Positions 6,754 to 16,800 of a stretch of DNA of 32,612 bases are shown here, in pieces. Each line of letters begins with the position of its first letter. Position 1 is the stretch's first letter. Origin of the DNA: an uncultured Prochlorococcus sp. (lineage in GTDB: Bacteria; Cyanobacteriota; Cyanobacteriia; PCC-6307; Cyanobiaceae); the NCBI GenBank assembly GCA_902591865.1, contig CACJCK010000016.1, forward strand, positions 1 to 32,612. Direction: 5' to 3'. A program made the translations under genes and the position numbers. The notes under the pieces are model-generated. The model saw only the letters and a list, made by a program, of their open reading frames with translations. It did not search any database and had not been told where the DNA came from.

Positions 6754-7878
6754 TTAGACGTCATTAGGCAAGCAAAGCGTGACAGGTCCTAAAGGATGTT
6801 TTGAATTCGGATATGTACTATGGTGTTGGTGATGGTGATTATGTTCATGTTGATTAGCCTCCACAAGTTCATTTTCTAAGTAATCACATTCTCCCGCGTT
6901 TGATTTTTCTTGGTTATGAGTTGGGATTTGTTTTTGTATCTCACAAGCACCATTACATTCAGGGTCACATAAATCACAGCTGACACCCAATCCCTGTACA
7001 TGGTCATGATGACTTTCTTGTACCATTCCAACTTCTTTTTCAAAACCAAATAAATTTGATCTATATTTACAAGTTGAGCAATTCATAAAATTCTTACCCT
7101 CGTTATTAAGAATCTCTTCAATCCTCTCTACAAAAGTGTCGACTACATAAGACTGTGACGAAAGATATTTTGCGTGTATAAATGAAATATTTGGATTATT
7201 AATTGCAACTAAATCACTTTGCCTTTTTATTCTTGTGACAAGAACACCTGAGAAAAGGAAATAAGGGAAAATAATTATATTTTTATAACCAAGTCTCACA
7301 ACATTTTTCAAGCCAGGTTCAACAAGAGGGAAAGTTACTCCAGAAAAAACTGTTTCCCCCCACCCTAGACCAATACCCTCTACGATCATTCTCGTAATTT
7401 TTGAAACATTGGAATTCGCATCCGGGTCAGAAGATCCTCTGCCAACAACAACTAACAATGATTCTTCAGGTCTGAGTGTATTATTTTGTTTAAATACTTC
7501 TTTTACTCTTTCACAAGCTGCACTAATCATTAAATTATTAATACCTAATTCTCTTCCATAAATTATTTCAATACCTTTTTTGCTTGAATAATTCATAAGC
7601 AAGCTAGGTATATCATTTTTTACATGGCCAGCAGCGAAAAGCATTGCGGGTATTGCAATTACTTTCTTTATAGAATTATCTTTTAACTTGTCTAAAGCAT
7701 CAACAAGTGAAGGTTTAGCAAATTCTAAGAAACCATATTCAACTAAAATGTTTGGATATCTTTTTTGGATGAGTTTAGTTAATCCTTGAAATTCAGTAAT
7801 GGCTAATTTATTTCTACTACCGTGTCCACAAATAAGTATCGCTACTTCATTATTTAACTTCGAATCTAAATTATCCAA
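6754..7878 (-). CDS. cbiX: Sirohydrochlorin chelatase, CbiX long type
   Basis: A protein of about 374 residues that inserts Co2+ (or Fe2+) into sirohydrochlorin in cobalamin or siroheme synthesis, in the cytosol. Two tandem chelatase domains are seen: the first with ILICGHGSRNKLA and FAAGHVKNDIP holding the metal-binding His19 and His85, the second from VVVGRGSSDPDANSN to about residue 260. The tail has MNCSTCKYR, CDLCDPECNGACE and a His-rich stretch HEHNHHHQHH, then KHPLGP, as in long CbiX proteins with an Fe-S or metal-storage tail. I place the start at TTG 7878, giving MDNLDSKLNN before the first strand. The frame stays open to 7959, but that would overlap the divergent gene. Confidence 0.88.
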   Translation of the reverse strand: MDNLDSKLNNEVAILICGHGSRNKLAITEFQGLTKLIQKRYPNILVEYGFLEFAKPSLVDALDKLKDNSIKKVIAIPAMLFAAGHVKNDIPSLLMNYSSKKGIEIIYGRELGINNLMISAACERVKEVFKQNNTLRPEESLLVVVGRGSSDPDANSNVSKITRMIVEGIGLGWGETVFSGVTFPLVEPGLKNVVRLGYKNIIIFPYFLFSGVLVTRIKRQSDLVAINNPNISFIHAKYLSSQSYVVDTFVERIEEILNNEGKNFMNCSTCKYRSNLFGFEKEVGMVQESHHDHVQGLGVSCDLCDPECNGACEIQKQIPTHNQEKSNAGECDYLENELVEANQHEHNHHHQHHSTYPNSKHPLGPVTLCLPNDV

Positions 7879-7925
7879 AATTAAGTTATTACTAATACCA
7901 TAATAGTAAATAACAATATTATGTA

Positions 7926-9206
7926 GTGAAAAATAATAATAACTTCCTTGAAATTCCAAACATTAACTCAAAGGACGCAAAATTAAAAAAATTAATTTAT
8001 GACCTGGATGATTCTTTATTTAATAAGGACAACTATTCTAAGGAAAAATTCGAGCATCTTTGCGTATGTAGTGGAGGTACAACTTCTAGCTGTGCAAAAA
8101 ATGGTTTTGCAACTCTTGATCTAAGAAAAAATCACAGCAAAATTAACCTAGATAAAAAAAGCAATTTAGTAACAATTGGAGGTGGAGTAATAATGGGGGA
8201 TCTATTAAATCATTTACAAAAACATAATCGAAGTTTTCCAATCGGACTTTCTAAACTTCCTGGAGCAGGATATATACTTACTGGTGGAGTAAGCCCACTT
8301 AGTAGATCCTACGGATTAGCTATTGATAATATTGAATCAATAAAAGGTTTCTTGGGTAATGGCACATTTATCTCTTTGAAAAAGAATCAAATAAATCCAG
8401 AAGAACAATTGATTTGGGAAGGGATTAAAGGCGCAGCACCCTTCTTCTCAATCATTACCGAAATAGAACTTAAGACTATCCAATCTAATCCAATTAAGGT
8501 TATTGAAGGGTTTGTAAATCTTAATGAACTTTCTGAAATAATAAAACTATCAGAGGAATTTCCAGAAAATATTAGTCTTCAATGGATTTATGCCCAAAAA
8601 ATTTACATATATGTTTTTGCTGAACTCAAAAATAATTTAGAGGATAAAAGAACAGAAGAATTTTTAATGCGTCTAGACAAATTTCCTGATCTAGAAAAAC
8701 AATTTTATGAAAACTTTAACAAAATAAATTTCTTCCCAAAGGAATTGAATTTATACGAGCTGAATGCAAATAACCATTCTGAGGTAATTAGTCTTCTTGG
8801 AGAAGATTTAAAAAATGATATCCCAATTTTCATAAAATGCTTGGATGACATAATGGACAACAAACCTAATAATTCCTGTTATATTGCTTCTCAACAATTA
8901 GGTTGCAAAACTAAAAAGTTAAATCATGGCTCAAGCTTTTTTGTTTATAGAAAAAGTACTTGGAAACCATGGATATATGCATCATGGAAAAAAAATGATC
9001 TTCAAGAAAAAGAAGTCGCTTTGGAATGGATTTATAAATCGTGGAACAAGTTAAAACGATTTTTCCCAAATATTCACTTAGCCCAATTGCACAATCATTT
9101 GAATTCTCATGAAGAAGAAATTACATTAGCCTTTGGAAATAGAATGAATGAATTAAAAACTTTAAAGAATAATTTTGACCCACAAGGTATTTTGCCTCCT
9201 TTATGA
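7926..9206 (+). CDS. FAD-linked oxidase (PCMH-type)
   Basis: A 426-residue protein. Residues 44-145 form the FAD-binding PCMH domain (HLCVCSGGTTSSCA, then NLVTIGGGVIMGDLLNHLQK, LPGAGYILTGG and GLAIDNIES). The C-terminus LAFGNRMNELKTLKNNFDPQ resembles the BBE-type ending that closes the domain. In many relatives the first glycine loop carries a His that binds FAD covalently (RGGGHS); here it reads CSGGTTS, so non-covalent FAD is likely. The substrate is unknown. The start is GTG at 7926, 47 bases from the proposed divergent cbiX start. SulP follows after 30 bases, probably as one transcript. Confidence 0.85.
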   Translation: MKNNNNFLEIPNINSKDAKLKKLIYDLDDSLFNKDNYSKEKFEHLCVCSGGTTSSCAKNGFATLDLRKNHSKINLDKKSNLVTIGGGVIMGDLLNHLQKHNRSFPIGLSKLPGAGYILTGGVSPLSRSYGLAIDNIESIKGFLGNGTFISLKKNQINPEEQLIWEGIKGAAPFFSIITEIELKTIQSNPIKVIEGFVNLNELSEIIKLSEEFPENISLQWIYAQKIYIYVFAELKNNLEDKRTEEFLMRLDKFPDLEKQFYENFNKINFFPKELNLYELNANNHSEVISLLGEDLKNDIPIFIKCLDDIMDNKPNNSCYIASQQLGCKTKKLNHGSSFFVYRKSTWKPWIYASWKKNDLQEKEVALEWIYKSWNKLKRFFPNIHLAQLHNHLNSHEEEITLAFGNRMNELKTLKNNFDPQGILPPL

Positions 9207-9236
9207 GGTAACTTCTTAATTATAAATAAACTTAAA

Positions 9237-10802
9237 ATGTCAAATTTTTCAAGATATTTTTCTAAAAATTGGTTAGATGATCCAAAGTCTAATATTCTCT
9301 CTGGCTTAGTTGTTGCTTTTGCAATGATACCAGAAGCAATTGCTTTTTCAGGTATAGCTGGTGTTGATCCTAAAGTCGGCCTTTTTGGTGCATTTTGCTT
9401 ATCTATAACAATTGCGATTGTTGGAGGAAGAAGAGGGATGATCACTTCAGCTACAGGTTCAACAGCTCTTTTGATGACTGGACTTGTTGCTTATGGTGAA
9501 TCACAAGCTCCCGGATTAGGAGTCCCATATCTTATTGCAGCTGGAATATTAACTGGCATTTTCCAAATTCTTTGGGGATATTTAAGACTGGCCTACCAAA
9601 TGCGATTCGTCCCAACAGGAGTATTAAGTGGATTTGTAAATGCACTGGCACTTTTAATATTTCAAGCACAACTACCTCAGTTAGGAATAGGTATTAAAGA
9701 ATCAAAAGGATTAGTTGAACAAACTATAAGTCAATATCCAGTTAACTCTCAGATTCCAGTAGTTTGGATTCTTGTAATCCTAGGATTAATAATTATCTAT
9801 GGGCTTCCAAAAATCACAAAAGTAGTCCCATCTCAACTTATCGCAATAGTAGTAATTACTCTCACAAGCATATTCTTTAATCTAGATGTTCCAACAGTTA
9901 GCGATTTGGGTAAATTGCCTGATGGATTACCAAGTATTTCTCTTCCTTTTGGATCAATAGAAAATGGGAAAGTACCTTTTAGTCTTGAAACATTAGGGAT
10001 AATTTTGCCGACCTCACTTGCAATATCTCTCGTGGGTTTAATGGAAACCTTCTTAACTCAAGACATTTTAGACGATGTAACTGATACAAGTTCTGATAAA
10101 AATAAAGAAGCAAGAGGACAAGGAATCGCAAATATTGTGGCCTCTTTATTTGGTGGAATGGCAGGGTGTGCCCTAGTTGGGCAATCTGTAATGAATACTG
10201 AAAATGGTGGCAAATCTAGATTGTCAACCCTCTCCTCAGGTATAGCTCTCCTAATTATGATCATCCTCTTGAAATCTTGGATTGGAGCAATCCCAATGGC
10301 TGCTTTAGTGGCAATCATGATAACGATCGCAATAAGTACAGCAGATATAAATGGATTAAAAAATATTAGAAAGATACCTAAAAGCGATACTGCAGTCATG
10401 CTTATAACTTTTGCAGTTACTATGCTTACAAAACCTCATAATCTTGCACTTGGAGTTATTGCAGGAGTTGCATTAGCTGCAATTCTTTTCAGCAGAAAAG
10501 TGGCAAAAGTAATAACTGTCTCAAGAAAGAAAGAAAATAATTTGACTACCTACAAAGTAAAAGGACAATTATTTTTTGTAAGTAAAATTTATTTTTTACA
10601 AGGATTTGATATTCATGAACATCCAGAAGATATAGTGATTGATATGTCTTTAGCTCATATTTGGGATCAAAGTGGCGTTGTTGCTCTTGAGCAAATTATT
10701 AGAAAATTCCAAAATGGTGGTTCTAAAGTTGAAATTATAGGATTAAATAAAGAAAGTCTTAACTTATTTGAGAAACTAGGCGGTATTGAAAGTGCTCATT
10801 AA
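9237..10802 (+). CDS. SulP-family anion transporter with STAS domain
   Basis: A 521-residue inner-membrane transporter. The first helix contains the SulP signature SGLVVAFAMIPEAIAFSGIA (residues about 21-40). Some 12-14 hydrophobic segments follow, with TSATGSTALLMTG, and a C-terminal STAS domain begins near residue 440 (VKGQLFFVSK, VIDMSLAHIWDQSGVVALEQ). SulP members carry sulfate, bicarbonate (BicA) or other anions. The pore sequence differs from the BicA I remember, so the substrate is open. The downstream convergent neighbours are sulfur-assimilation genes, which fits sulfate weakly. The stop is 5 bases from the metA stop, tail to tail. Confidence 0.9.
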   Translation: MSNFSRYFSKNWLDDPKSNILSGLVVAFAMIPEAIAFSGIAGVDPKVGLFGAFCLSITIAIVGGRRGMITSATGSTALLMTGLVAYGESQAPGLGVPYLIAAGILTGIFQILWGYLRLAYQMRFVPTGVLSGFVNALALLIFQAQLPQLGIGIKESKGLVEQTISQYPVNSQIPVVWILVILGLIIIYGLPKITKVVPSQLIAIVVITLTSIFFNLDVPTVSDLGKLPDGLPSISLPFGSIENGKVPFSLETLGIILPTSLAISLVGLMETFLTQDILDDVTDTSSDKNKEARGQGIANIVASLFGGMAGCALVGQSVMNTENGGKSRLSTLSSGIALLIMIILLKSWIGAIPMAALVAIMITIAISTADINGLKNIRKIPKSDTAVMLITFAVTMLTKPHNLALGVIAGVALAAILFSRKVAKVITVSRKKENNLTTYKVKGQLFFVSKIYFLQGFDIHEHPEDIVIDMSLAHIWDQSGVVALEQIIRKFQNGGSKVEIIGLNKESLNLFEKLGGIESAH

Positions 10803-10807
10803 AAAAG

Positions 10808-11698
10808 TTAATTAAGACTAACTTGTTGATAACAAAACCAAAGCCATTGCTGAAAAAGCAAATTCCTATGAGATCTCCAAGTGGTTTTTGAACTGTTTAA
10901 ATCAAAATTTTCAGGAGGAGGAACATCTCCCTTTTCTTTGTCTCTCTCTATTTCACTAACAATTCTATGCACCGTATATTCAGGATGCCCTAAATGCATA
11001 AGTTGTTTTTGATCATAAGATTCAAATATTGTATATCCTACTTTTTCTCCATGAGCTAACAAATTCAATTTCCCTTCTTTTTGGGCCTTCTCCATCTCCA
11101 AATCTGGTAATCCTGCAAATCTACTTTGAGGACAAATAAATTCATCATCTTGTGTACCCATCAAAGGATGTCCAGGAACAAGACTTTTTAAAGGGAATAC
11201 CCCAAATAATTTCCTATCAAAAACTTTCTTATCAACCCCTGCTAAATGAGCCATTGCAAAGCCAGCCCAACATAATCCAAGAGTACTTGCACAAGAATTT
11301 CTGGCTTCATTTACAATTTTCACAAATTCATCCCAATACTTAACATCCTCAAAGGCTAAGTGCTCAATAGGTGCTCCTGTGATAATAATCCCATCTAACG
11401 GTTCTGGATTATTTGCCTCTTCCCAGGTTATGTATAGATTATTTAGATGATTAAGATCCCATGTTTTATAAGTATGAGTTTTAAGCTTTATCCAAACTGG
11501 CTCTATTTGAAGAGGGGATAAACCAAGTGGATGTAGTAAGTTAAATTCATACTGCTTGCCAAGAGGCATGATATTTAATATCCCAATCCTAAGAGGACGT
11601 ATATCCTGTCTTTTTGCTAATTCTGGTTCGATCCAGGATATATGATTTTTCTCAACATCACTTATCTTGTGATAGTTACTAGGAATTATTAAAGCCAA
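10808..11698 (-). CDS. metA: Homoserine O-acyltransferase, MetA family
   Basis: A 296-residue cytosolic enzyme that activates homoserine for methionine synthesis. The family core is present: RPLRIGILNIMPLGKQYEFN, GIIITGAPIEHLAFEDV, and LGLCWAGFA with the catalytic Cys143; GHPEYT holds the His region. Residue 112, after GAPI, is Glu. In characterised MetA proteins Glu here goes with acetyl-CoA use and Gly with succinyl-CoA, so an O-acetyltransferase is likely. That fits the neighbouring metY, which uses O-acetylhomoserine. The start is TTG at 11698 behind a strong AAGGAGA ribosome site. It lies 13 bases after metY on the same strand, so they form an operon. Confidence 0.93.
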   Translation of the reverse strand: MALIIPSNYHKISDVEKNHISWIEPELAKRQDIRPLRIGILNIMPLGKQYEFNLLHPLGLSPLQIEPVWIKLKTHTYKTWDLNHLNNLYITWEEANNPEPLDGIIITGAPIEHLAFEDVKYWDEFVKIVNEARNSCASTLGLCWAGFAMAHLAGVDKKVFDRKLFGVFPLKSLVPGHPLMGTQDDEFICPQSRFAGLPDLEMEKAQKEGKLNLLAHGEKVGYTIFESYDQKQLMHLGHPEYTVHRIVSEIERDKEKGDVPPPENFDLNSSKTTWRSHRNLLFQQWLWFCYQQVSLN

Positions 11699-11711
11699 TA
11701 AATCTCCTTTC

Positions 11712-13055
<1,344 letters not shown>

Positions 13056-13111
13056 CTATTATCTATTTAACTTAAAAATCTACAAAAAAAAAACAAAAAA
13101 AAGATAAATAT

Positions 13112-13771
13112 TTATAAATCCTTTTTTAATGAAGGGTAATTAGAATTCATATATGAGCTTAAATCATCTTTTATAGCAGATCTGAGTTTATCAATATTTA
13201 CAGAATCTATTATTGGAAAAGCTTTATTAGCTTCAGGATCTTTTTCAATAATAGATTTCCAATTCTTACCTACATCGTTTTCAGATTTTTTTAGAACCTC
13301 ATCAAAATTGAAAGCCTTATCATTATTTATAGCGTCAAATTCGTTAAAAGCCTTATTTATGAGCGCCTTTCTATTTTCAAAAAGATTTTTTGCTTTTAAA
13401 GTATCTGGAAGACCCATAACTGGTTGTAATTCCTTAAGAAGTTTTATTTCCTCTTCAATTAAGAGTGTCCAAACACCATATTTATTTTTTGGAAGATTAG
13501 AATTACTAAAAATATTAATTTCATCGAGGTAAAAATTTAACCATAAATAATATGATTTTTCTTCTATGGTTTTTTTAATGGATATCTTTTTATTTTGGAT
13601 CTTTGGGAGTAACTTTTCTGCTTTTTTTAAAAACTGTCTGTCTTCTCTTTCTAAATTTATTAATCCCCATCTTTGACTGTAGCCCCATAAATCCTCATAT
13701 CTTGTTAAGTCCTCTTGATTCCAACCAAGAGCTTTTAGTTCATGTGAACGATGTGATAATTCCTTTTTCAA
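13112..13771 (-). CDS. Conserved picocyanobacterial protein, unknown
   Basis: A 219-residue soluble, helical, charged protein without signal peptide or membrane helix. The N-terminus HELKALGWNQEDLTRYEDLW, then GYSQRWGLINLEREDRQFLK, is Trp/Tyr-rich and looks the most constrained part; the C-terminal third is Lys/Asn/Asp-rich. No catalytic motif is seen. The start is TTG at 13771, as no ATG occurs in frame upstream or near. It lies 93 bases downstream of the GpsA-like gene and 71 bases upstream of metY on the same strand. Homopolymer A runs in the latter gap give U tracts after its stop. Confidence 0.7.
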   Translation of the reverse strand: MKKELSHRSHELKALGWNQEDLTRYEDLWGYSQRWGLINLEREDRQFLKKAEKLLPKIQNKKISIKKTIEEKSYYLWLNFYLDEINIFSNSNLPKNKYGVWTLLIEEEIKLLKELQPVMGLPDTLKAKNLFENRKALINKAFNEFDAINNDKAFNFDEVLKKSENDVGKNWKSIIEKDPEANKAFPIIDSVNIDKLRSAIKDDLSSYMNSNYPSLKKDL

Positions 13772-13864
13772 AAAAACATTTTTATAACCATAATAATCTT
13801 AACCTCGCAATCAAGATTAGTAAATAAATGAATGATTTAGCTTTTTATTAAATTAAACAAATAA

Positions 13865-15373
13865 TCAATTATTAAAATAATTATTAATAATTTTCAATAC
13901 ATTTATATAACTTGAATTTTTTTTTGAAATTTGATTACTATATTCATTTTTTTTAAGATCATTATCCTCTTTTTCAATAAAAAATTTCTTGTAAAGGTTT
14001 TCAATATCATTTAAAAGATAATCTCCTTTTAATTTTTCATTTAGTTCTAAAGATGATTCAGATTTCACAGATTCTTGGCAAAAATTAGTAATTTCTTCTG
14101 AACTAATTAAAACCTTATAAATTTCTTTTTTTTCTTCTGAATTTGCATTAAAGGATAAATAAATCAGATTTATCATTGAACAATTATTATTTTTGATTTT
14201 GAATTCTTTATAAATCTCTGGCCAAAATTTTAATGATTTTAGACCTTCTAAACCTCCTTGACTTAGAGAATATTTATTACACCAATCTACAAATTCTGAG
14301 ACATCCGTTGGACATCTGTTGAGTTGCAAAAGCATATCTGATAAAACTTGCCCTGCCTGGAAATTCCTTGTTGGTTTTCCTTGAGTTGGCAGAGTCATGC
14401 TCCCTAAAACATCAGCCTTGACAGCATTTAATTGAGAAAAAGTATAATCTCCTTTTTCGAAAAATTTATCATTAATTTTTTCTTTTGCACTAATTATTTC
14501 TTCACCATAACCAAGTTCCTTTAACGAAAGATATTTATTGTCTAATTTATTTTCTTTTCTAACTTGTAATGATACTGATGCGCCCTGATCCAGACATTGT
14601 GTTAACAAAATCGTATTAATGGTAGGTAGCATTCCTGGTTTATCAGAATGAAAGTTATTTACAAAACCTGCGAATATGGATGAGATATTTTTTATTGATT
14701 TTATATATTGACATTCAATATTATGAACTCCAGGAGAAACTTGGATTTTCGGTGACAATTGATTCAAAATTCGAGCTCCTATTAAGGCAGTTAGGGCATT
14801 AGGATGGCAGAAATTCGCAGTAAAACTATCATTAGGATTTCGTAATGCTCCGTGACGATGAAATCCTGTAAAAAAAGCTAAATTTGGATATTTTTTACAG
14901 AGAATAAATGGTTTTTTGTTTTTATTATCAATGCAAAAAGAACCCACGAGACAGCCAAGAACCACATTTTCTCTTTTTAAAGTTTTTCTAAGTTTTAAAG
15001 CATGTTTAACATCATCTTGTATGTGATTACTGTTTGAAGCGAGAATAACCATCTCACATTCTAAGAGAAGATCTTTTAGATCAAAAGACTTTCTCATTCC
15101 CTCTGAAGAATAATTTCCCATTCTCTTAATCTTTTCAATTGTCTCATTATCCATATTAGAAAGAACATCATTTGAAAAAGCGCCTAACAAATCTCTACCT
15201 TCCCTAGGAGCTAAGAGAATATTATTTGATTTTCCATTCATAGCACAGTTATATGCTAATGATGCAGGGTATAAACCTACACTGTAGAATCCAACTTTGC
15301 TTTTTTCTAAATCTTCAATCAATGAATAAAAATATTTTTCATCATTTATGTTTTCTATAAAATTATTCTTCAT
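13865..15373 (-). CDS. NAD-binding, glycerol-3-phosphate-dehydrogenase-like protein
   Basis: A 502-residue protein. Residues 25-150 read as a Rossmann domain of the GpsA/6PGDH kind: VGFYSVGLYPASLAYNCA in place of a classic GxGxxG loop, then LLLECEMVILASNSNHI (the 'aDiIi.avps' step) and ENVVLGCLVGSF. The middle (FFTGFHRHGALRNPNDSFTA, NFCHPNALTALIGARILNQL) and a helical region (PTQGKPTRNFQAGQVLSDML) could be the substrate-binding all-helical domain. The last 100 residues are low-complexity and charged. It is longer than GpsA (about 330) and not a canonical member. It diverges from ggpP across 166 bases, which suggests a link to glycerol phosphate or compatible-solute metabolism. Function is inferred. 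Confidence 0.65.
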   Translation of the reverse strand: MKNNFIENINDEKYFYSLIEDLEKSKVGFYSVGLYPASLAYNCAMNGKSNNILLAPREGRDLLGAFSNDVLSNMDNETIEKIKRMGNYSSEGMRKSFDLKDLLLECEMVILASNSNHIQDDVKHALKLRKTLKRENVVLGCLVGSFCIDNKNKKPFILCKKYPNLAFFTGFHRHGALRNPNDSFTANFCHPNALTALIGARILNQLSPKIQVSPGVHNIECQYIKSIKNISSIFAGFVNNFHSDKPGMLPTINTILLTQCLDQGASVSLQVRKENKLDNKYLSLKELGYGEEIISAKEKINDKFFEKGDYTFSQLNAVKADVLGSMTLPTQGKPTRNFQAGQVLSDMLLQLNRCPTDVSEFVDWCNKYSLSQGGLEGLKSLKFWPEIYKEFKIKNNNCSMINLIYLSFNANSEEKKEIYKVLISSEEITNFCQESVKSESSLELNEKLKGDYLLNDIENLYKKFFIEKEDNDLKKNEYSNQISKKNSSYINVLKIINNYFNN

Positions 15374-15463
15374 TTTTGGAAATTCTTGATAATTTTTTTA
15401 ATTTCTAACCCATACCAACATTTTTCTACATTAAAGCAATTCTTGACCATAGCAAATTATTTA

Positions 15464-15493
15464 TTGTAAAAATTGAATTTTTTAATTTATAAT
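15464..15493 (+). promoter_or_regulatory. Candidate sigma-70 promoter of ggpP
   Basis: TTGTAA (15464-15469) and TATAAT (15488-15493) are separated by 18 bases, predicting a start near 15500 and a leader of about 40 nt. A TTGACC at 15443-15448 lies further upstream without a good partner. Read from sequence only. Confidence 0.4.
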
Positions 15494-15539
15494 CTCTCTG
15501 AGATATAGAAATTAAGTTAAAAGAGAAATATTTATAAAT

Positions 15540-16760
15540 ATGGAATATATGGCAAGTAATTTAAAGGTACAAAAACAATTAATTTATTCTAAAAATATCT
15601 TAATTATTCAAGACATTGACGGAGTTTGTATCCCTTTAGTTAAAGATCCAATGACTAGAGTATTAGAATCAAAATATATCTATGCAGTAAAAGAATTTTC
15701 TGAGGAATTCTTTGTATTAACTTGCGGGGAACATGAAGGCACAAGAGGGGTTAACAGAATAATAGAAAGGAGTTTAAGAAGCACTTCTGAGCCTAAAAAC
15801 AAGGAACTATATTTAAGAGGTTTAGCAGCCTGTGGAGTAGAGTATCAAGACAATAATGGTGAAATAAGTTTTGAAGGAGTATCAGAAAAAGAACTACATT
15901 TTTTATCTAAAGTACCTAGTCTAATAAGACCAAAGTTTAATTTTATAGTTAAGAATATTTTTCCAGAACTTAGCCAAGAAGATATCAATTTTCACGCAGT
16001 AAAATCAATATGCGAAACACGCTTCTCCCCAACGATTAATTTCAATAGTCTATTTGATTTAGTTAAGAATGAATCTGATAAAAGAAAGCTTATTCAAATT
16101 AGTTTAGAAAAAATGATGAATGAAATCATTTTAAAAGCTGAATCAGAAGGCCTTAAAGACTCATTTTTCCTCCATATTTCGCCAAATTTAGGAAATAAAA
16201 ATGGTAAAGAAACAATTAAACTTTCTTCTAAAGATGATATTGGATCAACAGACATACAATTACTTATCAAAGGAGCAGTTAAAGATTCAGGAGTTTTATT
16301 TCTTTTAAATAAATTTATTGCAGATAAAACTGGTAAAGCTCCTTTTGGAAGCAATTTTAATTTTAGAAACTCTCCAAATTCTATTACGGGAAAAATTGAT
16401 TTATGCAAAAGAACTATTCAAAAAGATGATATGCCTTTGATTGTTGGAGTTGGAGACACAGTTACATCAAAAAAAAATAATGGTGAAAAGAGTTATTTGA
16501 GAGGAGGAAGTGATAGATCTTTTTTAGAATTTATACAAATATTAGGGAATGAATTTGGTATTAATAATAAAATAATTTTTGTAGATAGTAGTTCTGGAGA
16601 AGTTGAAAGACCTTCTACAAAAAAAACTGGTTTAGCAGGGATCAGTGATCTTTATGACAACTTAAAGTTTGACTTGGTTTTTCAAAATGGTCCCAAAGAA
16701 TATATAAGTTGGTTTATTGAACTTGCTAATAAAAGATCAAACTTTAAAAAAAATAGTTGA
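15540..16760 (+). CDS. ggpP: Glucosylglycerol-3-phosphate phosphatase (GgpP/StpA family)
   Basis: A 406-residue protein of the StpA salt-tolerance phosphatase family, which removes phosphate from glucosylglycerol phosphate in the last step of osmolyte synthesis. The HAD nucleophile motif is IIQDIDGVCIPL with Asp25 and Asp27, followed by VKDPMTR, and ECGEHEGTRGVNRIIE-like FVLTCGEHEGTRGVNRI near residue 60. A late acidic motif VGVGDTVTS (about 303) completes the active site. Length matches the family (about 420). The start is ATG at 15540; ATG at 15549 is an alternative. The partner synthase ggpS is not in the window. The arsS-type gene follows after 40 bases. Confidence 0.88.
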   Translation: MEYMASNLKVQKQLIYSKNILIIQDIDGVCIPLVKDPMTRVLESKYIYAVKEFSEEFFVLTCGEHEGTRGVNRIIERSLRSTSEPKNKELYLRGLAACGVEYQDNNGEISFEGVSEKELHFLSKVPSLIRPKFNFIVKNIFPELSQEDINFHAVKSICETRFSPTINFNSLFDLVKNESDKRKLIQISLEKMMNEIILKAESEGLKDSFFLHISPNLGNKNGKETIKLSSKDDIGSTDIQLLIKGAVKDSGVLFLLNKFIADKTGKAPFGSNFNFRNSPNSITGKIDLCKRTIQKDDMPLIVGVGDTVTSKKNNGEKSYLRGGSDRSFLEFIQILGNEFGINNKIIFVDSSSGEVERPSTKKTGLAGISDLYDNLKFDLVFQNGPKEYISWFIELANKRSNFKKNS

Positions 16761-16800
16761 CTTTTGAATTTTTGAATGACAATTTATAAATAATAGATTT

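Noticed and set aside
9107..9445. 112-codon minus-strand ORF across the oxidase/SulP junction
   Set aside because: Antisense to two well-supported conserved domains.
13080..13103. A-rich tract as a minus-strand terminator
   Set aside because: U-rich run lacks a stem-loop; termination before metY is not supported.
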